From assembly GCF_014203555.1 (NCBI RefSeq), contig NZ_JACHJH010000004.1, positions 1 through 64,000 of the forward strand: 64,000 bases of DNA, read 5' to 3'. Under the pieces are notes generated by a model. It was not told the DNA's origin, did no database searches, and saw only the letters and a program-made list of their open reading frames with translations. Positions 36,558-44,204 of the stretch are shown piece after piece (position 1 is the stretch's first letter; each line of letters begins with the position of its first letter). Origin of the DNA: Streptomyces olivoverticillatus. Its GTDB lineage: Bacteria > Actinomycetota > Actinomycetes > Streptomycetales > Streptomycetaceae. The position numbers and the translations under genes are program-made.

Positions 36558-36968
36558 ATGCCTTTCATCCAGCAGAGCACATCGGGCCCAGTGGCAGGCT
36601 CCGCCGAGTCCTTCGCCCCCATCACGGTCACCGGCGGGCAAACCGCCACACTGCTGCCCGGTGAAACCGCAGACGTCACCCTCACCTTCACCAACCCGAA
36701 CAGCAATGTAAGGGCCCAACTGACCTCCATTGCCGCCGGCGATGTCGTTATCGACACCGTTTCGAACGCCGACGACATGACGTACTGCCACGATCAGATC
36801 GAACTGTCCACAGCCGGCGTGGGCCCCCTGCCCACGCTTGACCTTAGCCAGGCCAACCTGCCATTCGTGCTGGCTGCCGCTGTGAAGTTGAAGGAAGACT
36901 CCGACATCCGCTGTCAAGGGATGACGTTTCACACCACGTGGACGGTCCAAGCCCAGGCCGTCCGCTGA
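36558..36968 (+). CDS. Hypothetical protein on the element
   Basis: This 136-residue protein starts at ATG 36558, preceded by AGGAGG. No signal peptide or membrane helix is evident. The composition is rich in Thr, Val and Ala, with alternating hydrophobic residues suggesting a beta-sandwich (TVTGGQTATLLPGETADVTL); Cys pairs with DMTYCHDQ and SDIRCQGMTF could form a bond if exported. Its closest neighbour is the beta-rich IPT/TIG protein, so they may work together. Function unknown. Confidence 0.6.
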   Translation: MPFIQQSTSGPVAGSAESFAPITVTGGQTATLLPGETADVTLTFTNPNSNVRAQLTSIAAGDVVIDTVSNADDMTYCHDQIELSTAGVGPLPTLDLSQANLPFVLAAAVKLKEDSDIRCQGMTFHTTWTVQAQAVR

Positions 36969-37627
36969 GCGCGGTCCTCATCACCTACGCCATCGAATGA
37001 GCCGCGCGATGGACTGCATCCCGGCGTAAATCGAAGGTCTGGCACACGGCGTCACTCCCCGTAACCAGCGACAGGCCTGTTGATCGTCCTCACGAGATAC
37101 GTGCCTGAGCCCGGTTCAACCGCCGACCCAGGCTCCTATCCGTGGCCCCAGGGGCAAGTAGCCATCTGCGTGAGTAGCAATACGGGCTGTCTATGGGCAT
37201 GGATTCTTGACCAGAGCGGTCGGACTCGTCCGCTGCCGTGCCCCGGGTCTCTCGTCAGGGCGGGGGATCTGCTGCGTTGACTGCGCCGGGCGGTCGGCGC
37301 GGGACGGTGCTGCCGACAGGAGGAAGGGGGTGCACTGTGTGTGGGGTGGGGGGGCTCGCAGGGAGGGTGTGGTGGTGCCCTATGCGACAAAGTGCCACGC
37401 ATGCTGCCTCTTTCGGGTGATATAACGCCGGGCCGTTGACGCAACTTGTCGCGGGTGGGCTACTTAGGGTAATCGAACCGATGTGGCTGTCCACCATTTC
37501 CGGGGGCGCGGGCCGCGCGGCGAAGGTCGTAGCTCCTCGCACAGTCACCGCAGCCCTCTGCCGCCCGGTTGGTGAGCTGCCGTCCCCCCGCGCGCCGGGC
37601 GTGGCCAGTCCAGTACGGAGCACTCTC
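36969..37627. other. Non-coding region within the element
   Basis: Short frames exist on both strands, but none has a ribosome-binding site with family resemblance. The IPT/TIG reading frame is open from 37436, but its first 64 codons look like leader, not protein. Confidence 0.45.
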
Positions 37628-38944
37628 ATGACGGTTTCACCGAACCAGGGGTCCACCGGTGGCGGGGACGAGGTGGTCCTCTCCGGACACCACTTCACCG
37701 GCACTACCGACGTGCGCTTCGGCTCCCGCCGGGCCGTCGGCTTCACCGTCGTCAACGACACCACTATTGACACCGTCACCCCCGCCGGCAGCGGCGCCGT
37801 CCAGGTCACCGTAACCACCCCCGGAGGAACCGGCGCCATCGGCACCTTTTACTACCTGCCGCCGCCGTCCATCCGCCTTGCCACCCCTTCCGCGGGCCCT
37901 ATAGCCGGTGGCAACACCGTCACGCTCACAGGCATCGGCCTCTACACCACGAGCATGGTCCGCTTCGGCACCCAGGCCGTCGTATTCGCCGTCGTCTCCG
38001 ACGGCCAGCTCACCGTGACCGTCCCCGCGACGGCCTCCGCAGGCCCGGTGGCCGTGACCGTCACCACCCGGGGCGGTGTCGCCATCGGAGTCACCTACAC
38101 CTACCTCAACCCGCCTTCCGTCACTGGCGTCACCCCCGCTTCCGGACCGGCAGACGGCGGCAATCTCGTCGTCATCACCGGCACCGCCCTGTCCCACACC
38201 ACCAGCGTCTCCATCGGCGGCACACCCGTCATCTCCTACCGGATCGCATCGGACACCGAGATCGACGCCGTGGTACCCACCGGAACGCCAGGACCCGCCG
38301 ATGTGTCCGTCACCACCCTCGGTGGCACCACCACCGCAACCGGCGCCTACACCTATCTGGCAGTCTTCGCGGTTCTGGCCGGCCAGACGGTCACCAATAC
38401 CGGTCCCTCCGTAGTCACCGGAGACCTCGGAGTGAGCCCGGGGACGGCAATCACCGGATTCCCGCCCGGCCAGGTGAACGGAGCCACCCACTCCGCGGAT
38501 GCCGCCGCCCTCCAGGGACAGAACGACCTGACCGTGGCCTACAACAACGCCGCCAGTCAGACCCCGAATACCAGCATTTCCGGAGACCTCGGCGGTCTGA
38601 CACTGACTCCGGGCGTCTACAACGCCTCATCTTCCATCGCGCTCACCGGCACGCTCACCCTGGACGCCGGAAACAACCCCAACGCCGTCTGGGTATTCCA
38701 AATCGGATCGACTCTGACGACGGCATCCGCCAGCCGCGTGCTCCTCAGCAACGGCGCCACGGCACGCAATGTCATCTGGCAGGTCGGAAGTTCCGCCACC
38801 CTCGGCACCAACACCACCTTTGCAGGCAACATCCTGGCCCTCACGTCGATCACCCTGACCACCGGGGCAACGATCAACGGCCAGGCGCTGGCACGCAACG
38901 GCTCCGTGACGATGGACACCAACACCATCACTCGGGCGACGTGA
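37628..38944 (+). CDS. IPT/TIG repeat and ice-binding-like (DUF3494) protein
   Basis: This 438-residue beta-rich protein has three IPT/TIG immunoglobulin-like repeats. Each opens with SPNQGSTGGGDEV, TPSAGPIAGGNTV or TPASGPADGGNLV (about residues 3, 86 and 170). A DUF3494 ice-binding-like domain follows (about 243-438: AVLAGQTVTNTGPSVVTGDL and NPNAVWVFQIGSTL). No export signal follows ATG 37628; GGAG lies upstream. DUF3494 beta-solenoids bind ice in some microbes but serve as surface adhesins in others. Its place on an integrated element points to acquisition by transfer. Confidence 0.82.
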   Translation: MTVSPNQGSTGGGDEVVLSGHHFTGTTDVRFGSRRAVGFTVVNDTTIDTVTPAGSGAVQVTVTTPGGTGAIGTFYYLPPPSIRLATPSAGPIAGGNTVTLTGIGLYTTSMVRFGTQAVVFAVVSDGQLTVTVPATASAGPVAVTVTTRGGVAIGVTYTYLNPPSVTGVTPASGPADGGNLVVITGTALSHTTSVSIGGTPVISYRIASDTEIDAVVPTGTPGPADVSVTTLGGTTTATGAYTYLAVFAVLAGQTVTNTGPSVVTGDLGVSPGTAITGFPPGQVNGATHSADAAALQGQNDLTVAYNNAASQTPNTSISGDLGGLTLTPGVYNASSSIALTGTLTLDAGNNPNAVWVFQIGSTLTTASASRVLLSNGATARNVIWQVGSSATLGTNTTFAGNILALTSITLTTGATINGQALARNGSVTMDTNTITRAT

Positions 38945-39059
38945 CCCGGGCGTTCGAGCGCCCCCGGTCGCGGGGCCACGGATAGGAGCCCGGGGCCTTG
39001 ACGGCTCGACACGGCCCGCACACTCCACGAGCAGGCGGCCCCGGCCCACGACCTGCGTC

Positions 39060-39888
39060 ACGCTCGCCGACATCGCCCAGCAGCTCATCACGTTCAATCC
39101 GGCCGCCCACGTCGAACTCGCCTCGGGCAGGCGGCCGAAGCCACTCCTTTGGACTGAGGAGCGGGTCAGGCGGTGGCGGCAGACAGGCGAGATACCGAGC
39201 CCGGTCATGGTCTGGACGCCGCAGCAGTCCGGCGTCTTCCTCGACGCCGCCCAGGACGACCGGCTGTACGCCCTCTTCCACCTGGTCGCCTTCCGCGGGC
39301 TGCGGCGAGGCGAGGCGGTCGGCCAGGACTGGAGCAACGTCGATCTCAAGGCGGGGCTCATCACGCCTGCCAAGGAGATCGTGGTGGACGGCTGGGACCC
39401 GTACGAGGCCGACCCGAAGACGGACGGCAGCGCCAGCACCATCGCTTAGGACAGCCTCACCGTGGCCGCCCTCCGCGCTCACAGGAAACGCCAGAAGAAG
39501 GAGCGCAAGAAGTGGGGCACCCTGGATCGACACGGGCAAGGTCTTCACGCGGGAGGACGGTTCATGGCTGCACCCCGAGACGGTCTCGGAGACCTTCCGC
39601 CGGATCTGTGCGACCACGGACCTTCCGCCGATCACCTTTCGTGATCTACGGCACGTCGCCGCGACGCTCACTCACGGCGGAGGCAGTGACATCCACGCCG
39701 TGAAGAAGGTGTTGCGCCACTCCACGATCGCGCTGACCTCGGACACGTACACCAGCCTGCTCCCCGAACTCCACCAGGAGATCGCCGAGAAGGCCGCCAA
39801 GCTCGTCCCTCGCGCCCGGCTGGCGGGGGCCAAGAAGAAGAACCGGGACGCCTCCGCTCACGCATCGCTCACGCAAAAGGCGTCCTGA
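39060..39888 (+). pseudogene. Tyrosine recombinase/integrase, degraded
   Basis: Pieces of a phage-type integrase are spread over two frames. The first reads LITFNPAAHVELASGRR, then the Arg box AFRGLRRGEAVG, and stops at an in-frame TAG at 39447. It resumes with LTVAALRAHRKRQKKE in the same frame. After a frameshift near 39530 the C-terminal half continues as FTREDGSWLHPETVSETFRR, FRDLRHVAATLTHGGG and RHSTIALTSDTYTSLLPE. The N-terminal arm domain is missing, and the first His of the HxxR box is Arg. It ends 76 bp from the att repeat, as expected for a tRNA-integrating element. Confidence 0.85.
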
Positions 39889-39897
39889 CATGGTTGT

Positions 39898-39924
39898 GCC
39901 CCGGCCAGGACTAGTGGCCGGGGC
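39898..39924. terminator. Hairpin between integrase remnant and tRNA-Lys
   Basis: GCCCCGGCC and GGCCGGGGC flank a 9-nt loop. Read from the minus strand it lies downstream of the intact tRNA-Lys. It resembles the hairpin beyond the displaced tRNA copy, so the element may have brought a terminator along with the tRNA end. Confidence 0.65.
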
Positions 39925-39964
39925 GCAAACCCGCAGGTCAGAGCCGCAAAGAAGCGGAAGACCC

Positions 39965-40008
39965 GGTAGGCCGTGTGGGACTCGAACCCACAACCAATGG
40001 ATTAAAAG
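39965..40008 (-). repeat. Attachment-site repeat within intact tRNA-Lys
   Basis: This is the matching 44-bp copy of 35630-35673. It restores the 3' half of the tRNA after insertion. Confidence 0.88.
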
Positions 40009-40039
40009 TCCACTGCTCTGCCAATTGAGCTAACGGCCC
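39967..40039 (-). tRNA. tRNA-Lys (anticodon TTT)
   Basis: A full cloverleaf is visible on the minus strand: acceptor GGGCCGT with ACGGCCT, D-arm GCTC..GAGC, anticodon loop CTTTTAA and T-arm GTGGG TTCGAGT CCCAC. CCA is not encoded. Its 3' half is contained in the att repeat. Confidence 0.95.
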
Positions 40040-40183
40040 GCACACCGCAGCATAGCCCGGCCGAGGGCCGGAGCCCGAGTCGTTGTGGCCCACACAGTTG
40101 CACGGGCAGGTGTACGGAGGCCCAAACGCGAGGGCCCGTACGGCACTCATGTGCCGTACGGGCCCTCAGGTCACTGCCTACCG

Positions 40184-42445
40184 TCAGCCGTTGCGCTTCC
40201 AGCGCGGCTTGTCGTCGCGGCGGCCGAAGGAGGAACCGGCGCTGCCACCGCGGTGGTCGTCACGACGGCCGGCGGGACGGTCGCCACCGGAGCGGTAACC
40301 ACCGGTGGAGGGGCGGTCGTCGCGGCGGTCGCGGTTGAACGGACGGTCGCCGCCACCGGAGCGGTAACCGCCGGTCGAGGGACGGTCGTCGCGGCGGAAG
40401 CCACCGGTGGAGGGGCGGTCGTCCCGACGGAAGCCACCGGACGGACGGTCGTCACGACGGTCATCGCGACGGAAACCACCGGAGGGGCGGTCGTCGCGGC
40501 GGAAGCCACCACCGGACGGACGGTCGTCGCGGCGGTCATCCCGACGGAAGCCACCGGAGGGGCGGTCGTCACGGCGGAAGCCGCCACCGGAGCGGTCGTC
40601 ACGACGGTCGTCGCGGCGGAAGCCACCCGACGGACGGTCGTCGCGGCGGAAACCACCGGTGGAGGGGCGGTCATCGCGACGGAAACCACCGGAGGGGCGG
40701 TCGTCACGACGGAAGCCGCCACCGGAGCGGTCGTCACGACGGTCGTCGCGGCGGAAGCCACCCGACGGACGGTCGTCGCGGCGGAAACCACCCGAGCGGT
40801 CGTCACGGCGGAAGCCGCCGGAACGGTCGTCACGACGGTCGTCGCGGCGCTCGAAGTTGCCACGGTCGTCACGGCGCTCGTGCGCCGGAGCGGTCTGGGC
40901 GGGCACGGCGGCGGCCGCTGCGGCCTCCTCCTCGGCCTTGACCTCCGCGGCGGCGGCCTCGGCAGCGGCGGCCACGGCCGCCTCCGGGTCCTCGCCGCGC
41001 TCGCGGGCGGCACGCGCCAGGAGACGGTCGGCCTCCTCGCGGAACTCGGTGGCGCGGCGCTGGACGCGCTCCAGCTGGCGGGTGAGGTCCTGGACCTCGC
41101 GCTCGGCCTGCTTGGCGGCGTTGGCGGCCGAGTCGGCCTGGACCTCGGTCAGCGAACGGGCGCCGGTGATCTTGGCGACGTCCTCGTCGAAGGCACCGCT
41201 GTTGCCGACGATGTGGCGCGAGGCGTCGACGCCCGCGTCCTCCATCAGGCGGAAGATCTGCTTGCGCTGGTGCGGCAGGGCCAGGGAGACGACCGTGCCG
41301 GACCGGCCGGCGCGGGCGGTGCGGCCCGAGCGGTGCAGGTAGTCCTTGTGGTCACCGGCCGGGTCGACGTTCAGGACCAGGTCGATGCCGTCGACGTGGA
41401 TGCCGCGGGCGGCGACGTCGGTGGCGACCAGGCAGTTCACGTGGCCGGCCTTGAAGTCCTCCAGCACGCGGGTGCGCGCGCCCTGGGTCATGCCGCCGTG
41501 CAGCGCGTCCGCGCGGACACCGGCGTCGAGCAGCTGCTCGGCGACGCGGTCGGCGCCCATCTGGGTGCGGACGAAGATGATCGTGCGGCCCTTGCGGGCG
41601 GCGATCGCGGCGGTGACCGGGGCCTTGTCCTTCGGCTTCACGACGAGGACGTGGTGGGTCATGGTGGAGACGGCGCCCGCGGAGGGGTCGACCTCGTGCG
41701 TGACCGGGCTGACCAGGTAGCGCTTGACGAGGGTGTCGATCTCGTTCTCCAGCGTCGCGGAGAACAGCAGGCGCTGGCCGCCGGACGGCACCAGGTCGAG
41801 GATCTCGGTGACCTCGGGCAGGAAGCCCATGTCGGCCATCTGGTCGGCCTCGTCGAGGACGGCGACCTGGACCTTGTCGAGGGAGGCGGCACCGCGGTTG
41901 ATGATGTCGCGCAGTCGGCCCGGGGTGGCGACGAGGATGTCGACGCCGCGCTCCAGGGCGTAGATCTGGTTGCCCATCGACGTACCGCCGCAGACGACCT
42001 TCATCTTCAGGCCGAGGACGTCGCCGTAGGGCTGGAGGGCGTCGGCGACCTGCATCGCCAGCTCGCGGGTCGGGGTGAGGATCAGGCCGCGGGGGCGCTT
42101 CTTCTCGGTGTGGCCGCCCGCCAGGGTCGACAGCAGCGGCAGACCGAAGGAGAGGGTCTTGCCGGAGCCGGTGCGGCCACGGCCCAGGATGTCCTTGCCG
42201 GCCAGGGCGTCCGGGATGGTCGCGGCCTGGATCGGGAAGGGGGTGGTGACGCCGTTCTGCGCGAGCTTGCGGACGATGGCGTCGTCCAGGCCGAGGTCAC
42301 CGAAGGTGATCGTCGGCTCGGCGGCCTCGGTGGGCTCGGCGGCGGTGTCGGTGTCGGTGTCGGTGTCGACGACGGCAGCCTCGACGGCCTCGACGATCAT
42401 CTCGTCGGACGCGGGCATGACGGTCTGGTCAGGGGAAATGGACAT
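40184..42445 (-). CDS. DEAD-box RNA helicase with RDD/GGF repeat tail
   Basis: The 753-residue protein has an acidic N-terminus, Q motif PFPIQAATIPDAL, Walker A GRTGSGKT, DEAD box VLDEADQMADMGF and C-terminal lobe motif HRSGRTARAG. A helical spacer (about 430-520) leads to a tail of about 190 residues with many RRDDRPSGGF-type repeats. Such tails bind RNA and promote condensation. It likely acts in ribosome assembly or mRNA turnover and is paralogous to the helicase at 32172-33827. ATG 42445 is in good position. The long plus-strand frame opposite is an artefact of the repeats. Confidence 0.92.
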   Translation of the reverse strand: MSISPDQTVMPASDEMIVEAVEAAVVDTDTDTDTAAEPTEAAEPTITFGDLGLDDAIVRKLAQNGVTTPFPIQAATIPDALAGKDILGRGRTGSGKTLSFGLPLLSTLAGGHTEKKRPRGLILTPTRELAMQVADALQPYGDVLGLKMKVVCGGTSMGNQIYALERGVDILVATPGRLRDIINRGAASLDKVQVAVLDEADQMADMGFLPEVTEILDLVPSGGQRLLFSATLENEIDTLVKRYLVSPVTHEVDPSAGAVSTMTHHVLVVKPKDKAPVTAAIAARKGRTIIFVRTQMGADRVAEQLLDAGVRADALHGGMTQGARTRVLEDFKAGHVNCLVATDVAARGIHVDGIDLVLNVDPAGDHKDYLHRSGRTARAGRSGTVVSLALPHQRKQIFRLMEDAGVDASRHIVGNSGAFDEDVAKITGARSLTEVQADSAANAAKQAEREVQDLTRQLERVQRRATEFREEADRLLARAARERGEDPEAAVAAAAEAAAAEVKAEEEAAAAAAVPAQTAPAHERRDDRGNFERRDDRRDDRSGGFRRDDRSGGFRRDDRPSGGFRRDDRRDDRSGGGFRRDDRPSGGFRRDDRPSTGGFRRDDRPSGGFRRDDRRDDRSGGGFRRDDRPSGGFRRDDRRDDRPSGGGFRRDDRPSGGFRRDDRRDDRPSGGFRRDDRPSTGGFRRDDRPSTGGYRSGGGDRPFNRDRRDDRPSTGGYRSGGDRPAGRRDDHRGGSAGSSFGRRDDKPRWKRNG

Positions 42446-42663
42446 GCGAAATGCGAAACCTTCCGGAGTTTCGGCACGCGCCCAAGCTCCGTGTCGGCTT
42501 CACAAATGACCGCCTCGATGCGGTCAGCCACGGCAAGGTAAGGAACGCGCCACACGGCGCGCTTCTGTCAGGCGCCGGGCAAATGGGATCAAACGATCTA
42601 CCACCATACGCACCTCCAGGGGTCGGGCGCAAGCCGGTCCCCCATGGCCTGCGCCACACCCGG

Positions 42664-43167
42664 CTACGACGGCCCCGCCTGGGGCCCCGGCTGCGGGGCC
42701 GGCGGGGAGGAGGAGCCCGGCGGCTGGGACGGGGGCGACGGCTGGGAGGGGCTGCCGCCCGTCGCCGGCTGGGAGGCCGGCTGGGACGGGGCGGGGGGAC
42801 GGGCCGGCGTGGGGGCCGTGCCGGGGCCCCCGCCCGGCTTCGCGGGCGTACCCGGCTTGCCCGCACGCCCGGCGGCCGGCGAGGCGGCGGGGGCCGTGGA
42901 GGGCGACGCCGAGGGCGTGCCCGAGTGACTTCCCTTGGCGGACGGGCTGCCGCTCGCTCCGCGCACCGCCTTGGCGTCCGTACGCCCCGGCCGCCCGCCC
43001 GGCATCCGCAGCCCGTCCGTCTGCGCGCCCGTCTCGCGCTGCCCGCCCGTCCCCGAGGGGGCCGGCCGCCCCGGGTCGCTCACGCTCATGCACCCGCCGA
43101 GGGCCAGGGTGGCGACGGCCACGGCCGCGATCCGGGTGAATGTGGCGTGCGCTGACGTTGCGCGCAT
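42664..43167 (-). CDS. Pro/Ser-rich lipoprotein
   Basis: A signal peptide ends in the lipobox LALGGC (Cys26), so the 167-residue precursor should be anchored on the outer face of the membrane. The mature part has no folded domain: it is Pro, Gly, Ser and Ala rich throughout, as in wall-spanning stalks. I do not recognise a family. Confidence 0.7.
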   Translation of the reverse strand: MRATSAHATFTRIAAVAVATLALGGCMSVSDPGRPAPSGTGGQRETGAQTDGLRMPGGRPGRTDAKAVRGASGSPSAKGSHSGTPSASPSTAPAASPAAGRAGKPGTPAKPGGGPGTAPTPARPPAPSQPASQPATGGSPSQPSPPSQPPGSSSPPAPQPGPQAGPS

Positions 43168-43298
43168 GTGAGGGACCGCCTTCTGATGCGGAGAGGGGAC
43201 AGCTCACTGCCCAACTGACCCCGCCCCGCCCAGGACACGCGCGGCGCACCGGCGGCCACCGGTGATCATTCGTGATCACGCCGGTGATCAGGGGCCGG

Positions 43299-43658
43299 TC
43301 ATCCGTAGCCCAGTGCGTGCAGCCGGGCGTCGTCGATGCCGAAGTGGTGCGCCACCTCGTGAACGACCGTCACTTCCACTTCCGCGACGACCTCTTCCCG
43401 CGTCCGGCACATCCGCAGGGTCGGGCCGCGGTAGATCGTGATCCGGTCCGGCAGCACCCCGGCGTACCACTCGCCGCGCTCGGTCAGCGGCGTGCCCTCG
43501 TAGAGCCCGAGCAGATCGGGGGCGTCCCCGTCGGGCTCGTCCTCCACGAACACGGCGACGTTGTCCATCAGCCGCGTCAGCTCGGGCGGGATCCGGTCCA
43601 GACCCTCGGCGACCAGTTCCTCGAACTCCTCGCGCGTCATCTCCAGCACGCTCGCCAT
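43299..43658 (-). CDS. Zincin-like metallopeptidase family protein
   Basis: This 119-residue protein has the motif VVHEVAHHFGIDD (98-110). His100, Glu101 and His104 would hold zinc and a downstream Asp may be the third ligand. It matches the small metallopeptidase family formerly called DUF1025. The substrate is unknown. I used ATG 43658; the next ATG is six codons later. Confidence 0.88.
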   Translation of the reverse strand: MASVLEMTREEFEELVAEGLDRIPPELTRLMDNVAVFVEDEPDGDAPDLLGLYEGTPLTERGEWYAGVLPDRITIYRGPTLRMCRTREEVVAEVEVTVVHEVAHHFGIDDARLHALGYG

Positions 43659-43821
43659 TGTCCGCCACCGGGGCCCGTACGCCCCCTCGCGGCGCCGGAC
43701 CGGACCCCCGGGCGGACCCGCGCCGGGGCGCCCCCGGCAAACCGTTTTGGCGTTCCCTCCCTGCATCCCATATGCTTCTCACGTCCCCGACGCGCTGCGA
43801 AGCGCCCAGGTGGGCCATTCA

Positions 43822-43894
43822 GCCCTCATCGTCTAGTGGCCCAGGACGCCGCCCTTTCAAGGCGGTAGCACGGGTTCGAATCCCGTTGGGGGCA
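43822..43894 (+). tRNA. tRNA-Glu (anticodon TTC)
   Basis: Acceptor GCCCTCA pairs with TGGGGGC. The anticodon stem-loop CGCCCTTTCAAGGCG carries TTC and the T-loop is TTCGAAT. It is the first of three tRNA genes before hrpA. Confidence 0.95.
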
Positions 43895-43933
43895 CGCTGT
43901 ACCGTGTGCGAGACTAGTGCTCGCACATAGCAA

Positions 43934-44008
43934 GGTCCTGTGGAGCAGTTTGGAGTGCTCGCCACCCTGTCAAGGTGGAGGCCGCGGGTTCAAATCCCGT
44001 CAGGACCG
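43934..44008 (+). tRNA. tRNA-Asp (anticodon GTC)
   Basis: Acceptor GGTCCTG pairs with CAGGACC, the anticodon stem-loop CCACCCTGTCAAGGTGG carries GTC and the T-loop is TTCAAAT. It is identical to the copy at 48261-48335. Confidence 0.95.
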
Positions 44009-44034
44009 CTGTGATCGCCCTCGGGCGGTCGCGT

Positions 44035-44108
44035 GGCTGGGTAGCTCAGTTGGTACGAGCGTCCGCCTGAAAAGCGGAAGGTCGCCGGTTCGACCCCGGC
44101 CCCAGCCA
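44035..44108 (+). tRNA. tRNA-Phe (anticodon GAA)
   Basis: Acceptor GGCTGGG pairs with CCCAGCC, the anticodon stem-loop TCCGCCTGAAAAGCGGA carries GAA and the T-loop is TTCGACC. It is followed directly by a terminator hairpin. Confidence 0.95.
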
Positions 44109-44111
44109 CAG

Positions 44112-44142
44112 TGAGCCCCTCATCCTCAGGATGGGGGGCTCA
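44112..44142 (+). terminator. Terminator of the tRNA-Glu/Asp/Phe cluster
   Basis: TGAGCCCCTCATCC pairs with GGATGGGGGGCTCA (one G:T pair) over a 3-nt loop, 3 bp after tRNA-Phe. Confidence 0.85.
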
Positions 44143-44204
44143 GTGCATTCCCGGGCGAAATAGGTTCGCCGCTTCGCGGCGGCTGGTGCGATCCTGGACC
44201 CCGT

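Larger units (their letters stand above)
35630..40008. mobile_element. Degraded integrative element in tRNA-Lys
   Basis: A 4.4-kb segment is bounded by 44-bp direct repeats of the tRNA-Lys 3' half, and a broken tyrosine integrase lies just inside the end with the intact tRNA. That is the classic architecture of a Streptomyces integrative element or prophage. Cargo still open: a 136-residue protein and an IPT/TIG plus ice-binding-like protein. No replication, transfer or excision genes remain, so the element is probably immobile. Confidence 0.85.

Noticed and set aside
40219..40860. CRISPR-like repetitive array
   Set aside because: The repeats are in frame, encode the helicase tail, vary in sequence and have no unique spacers.
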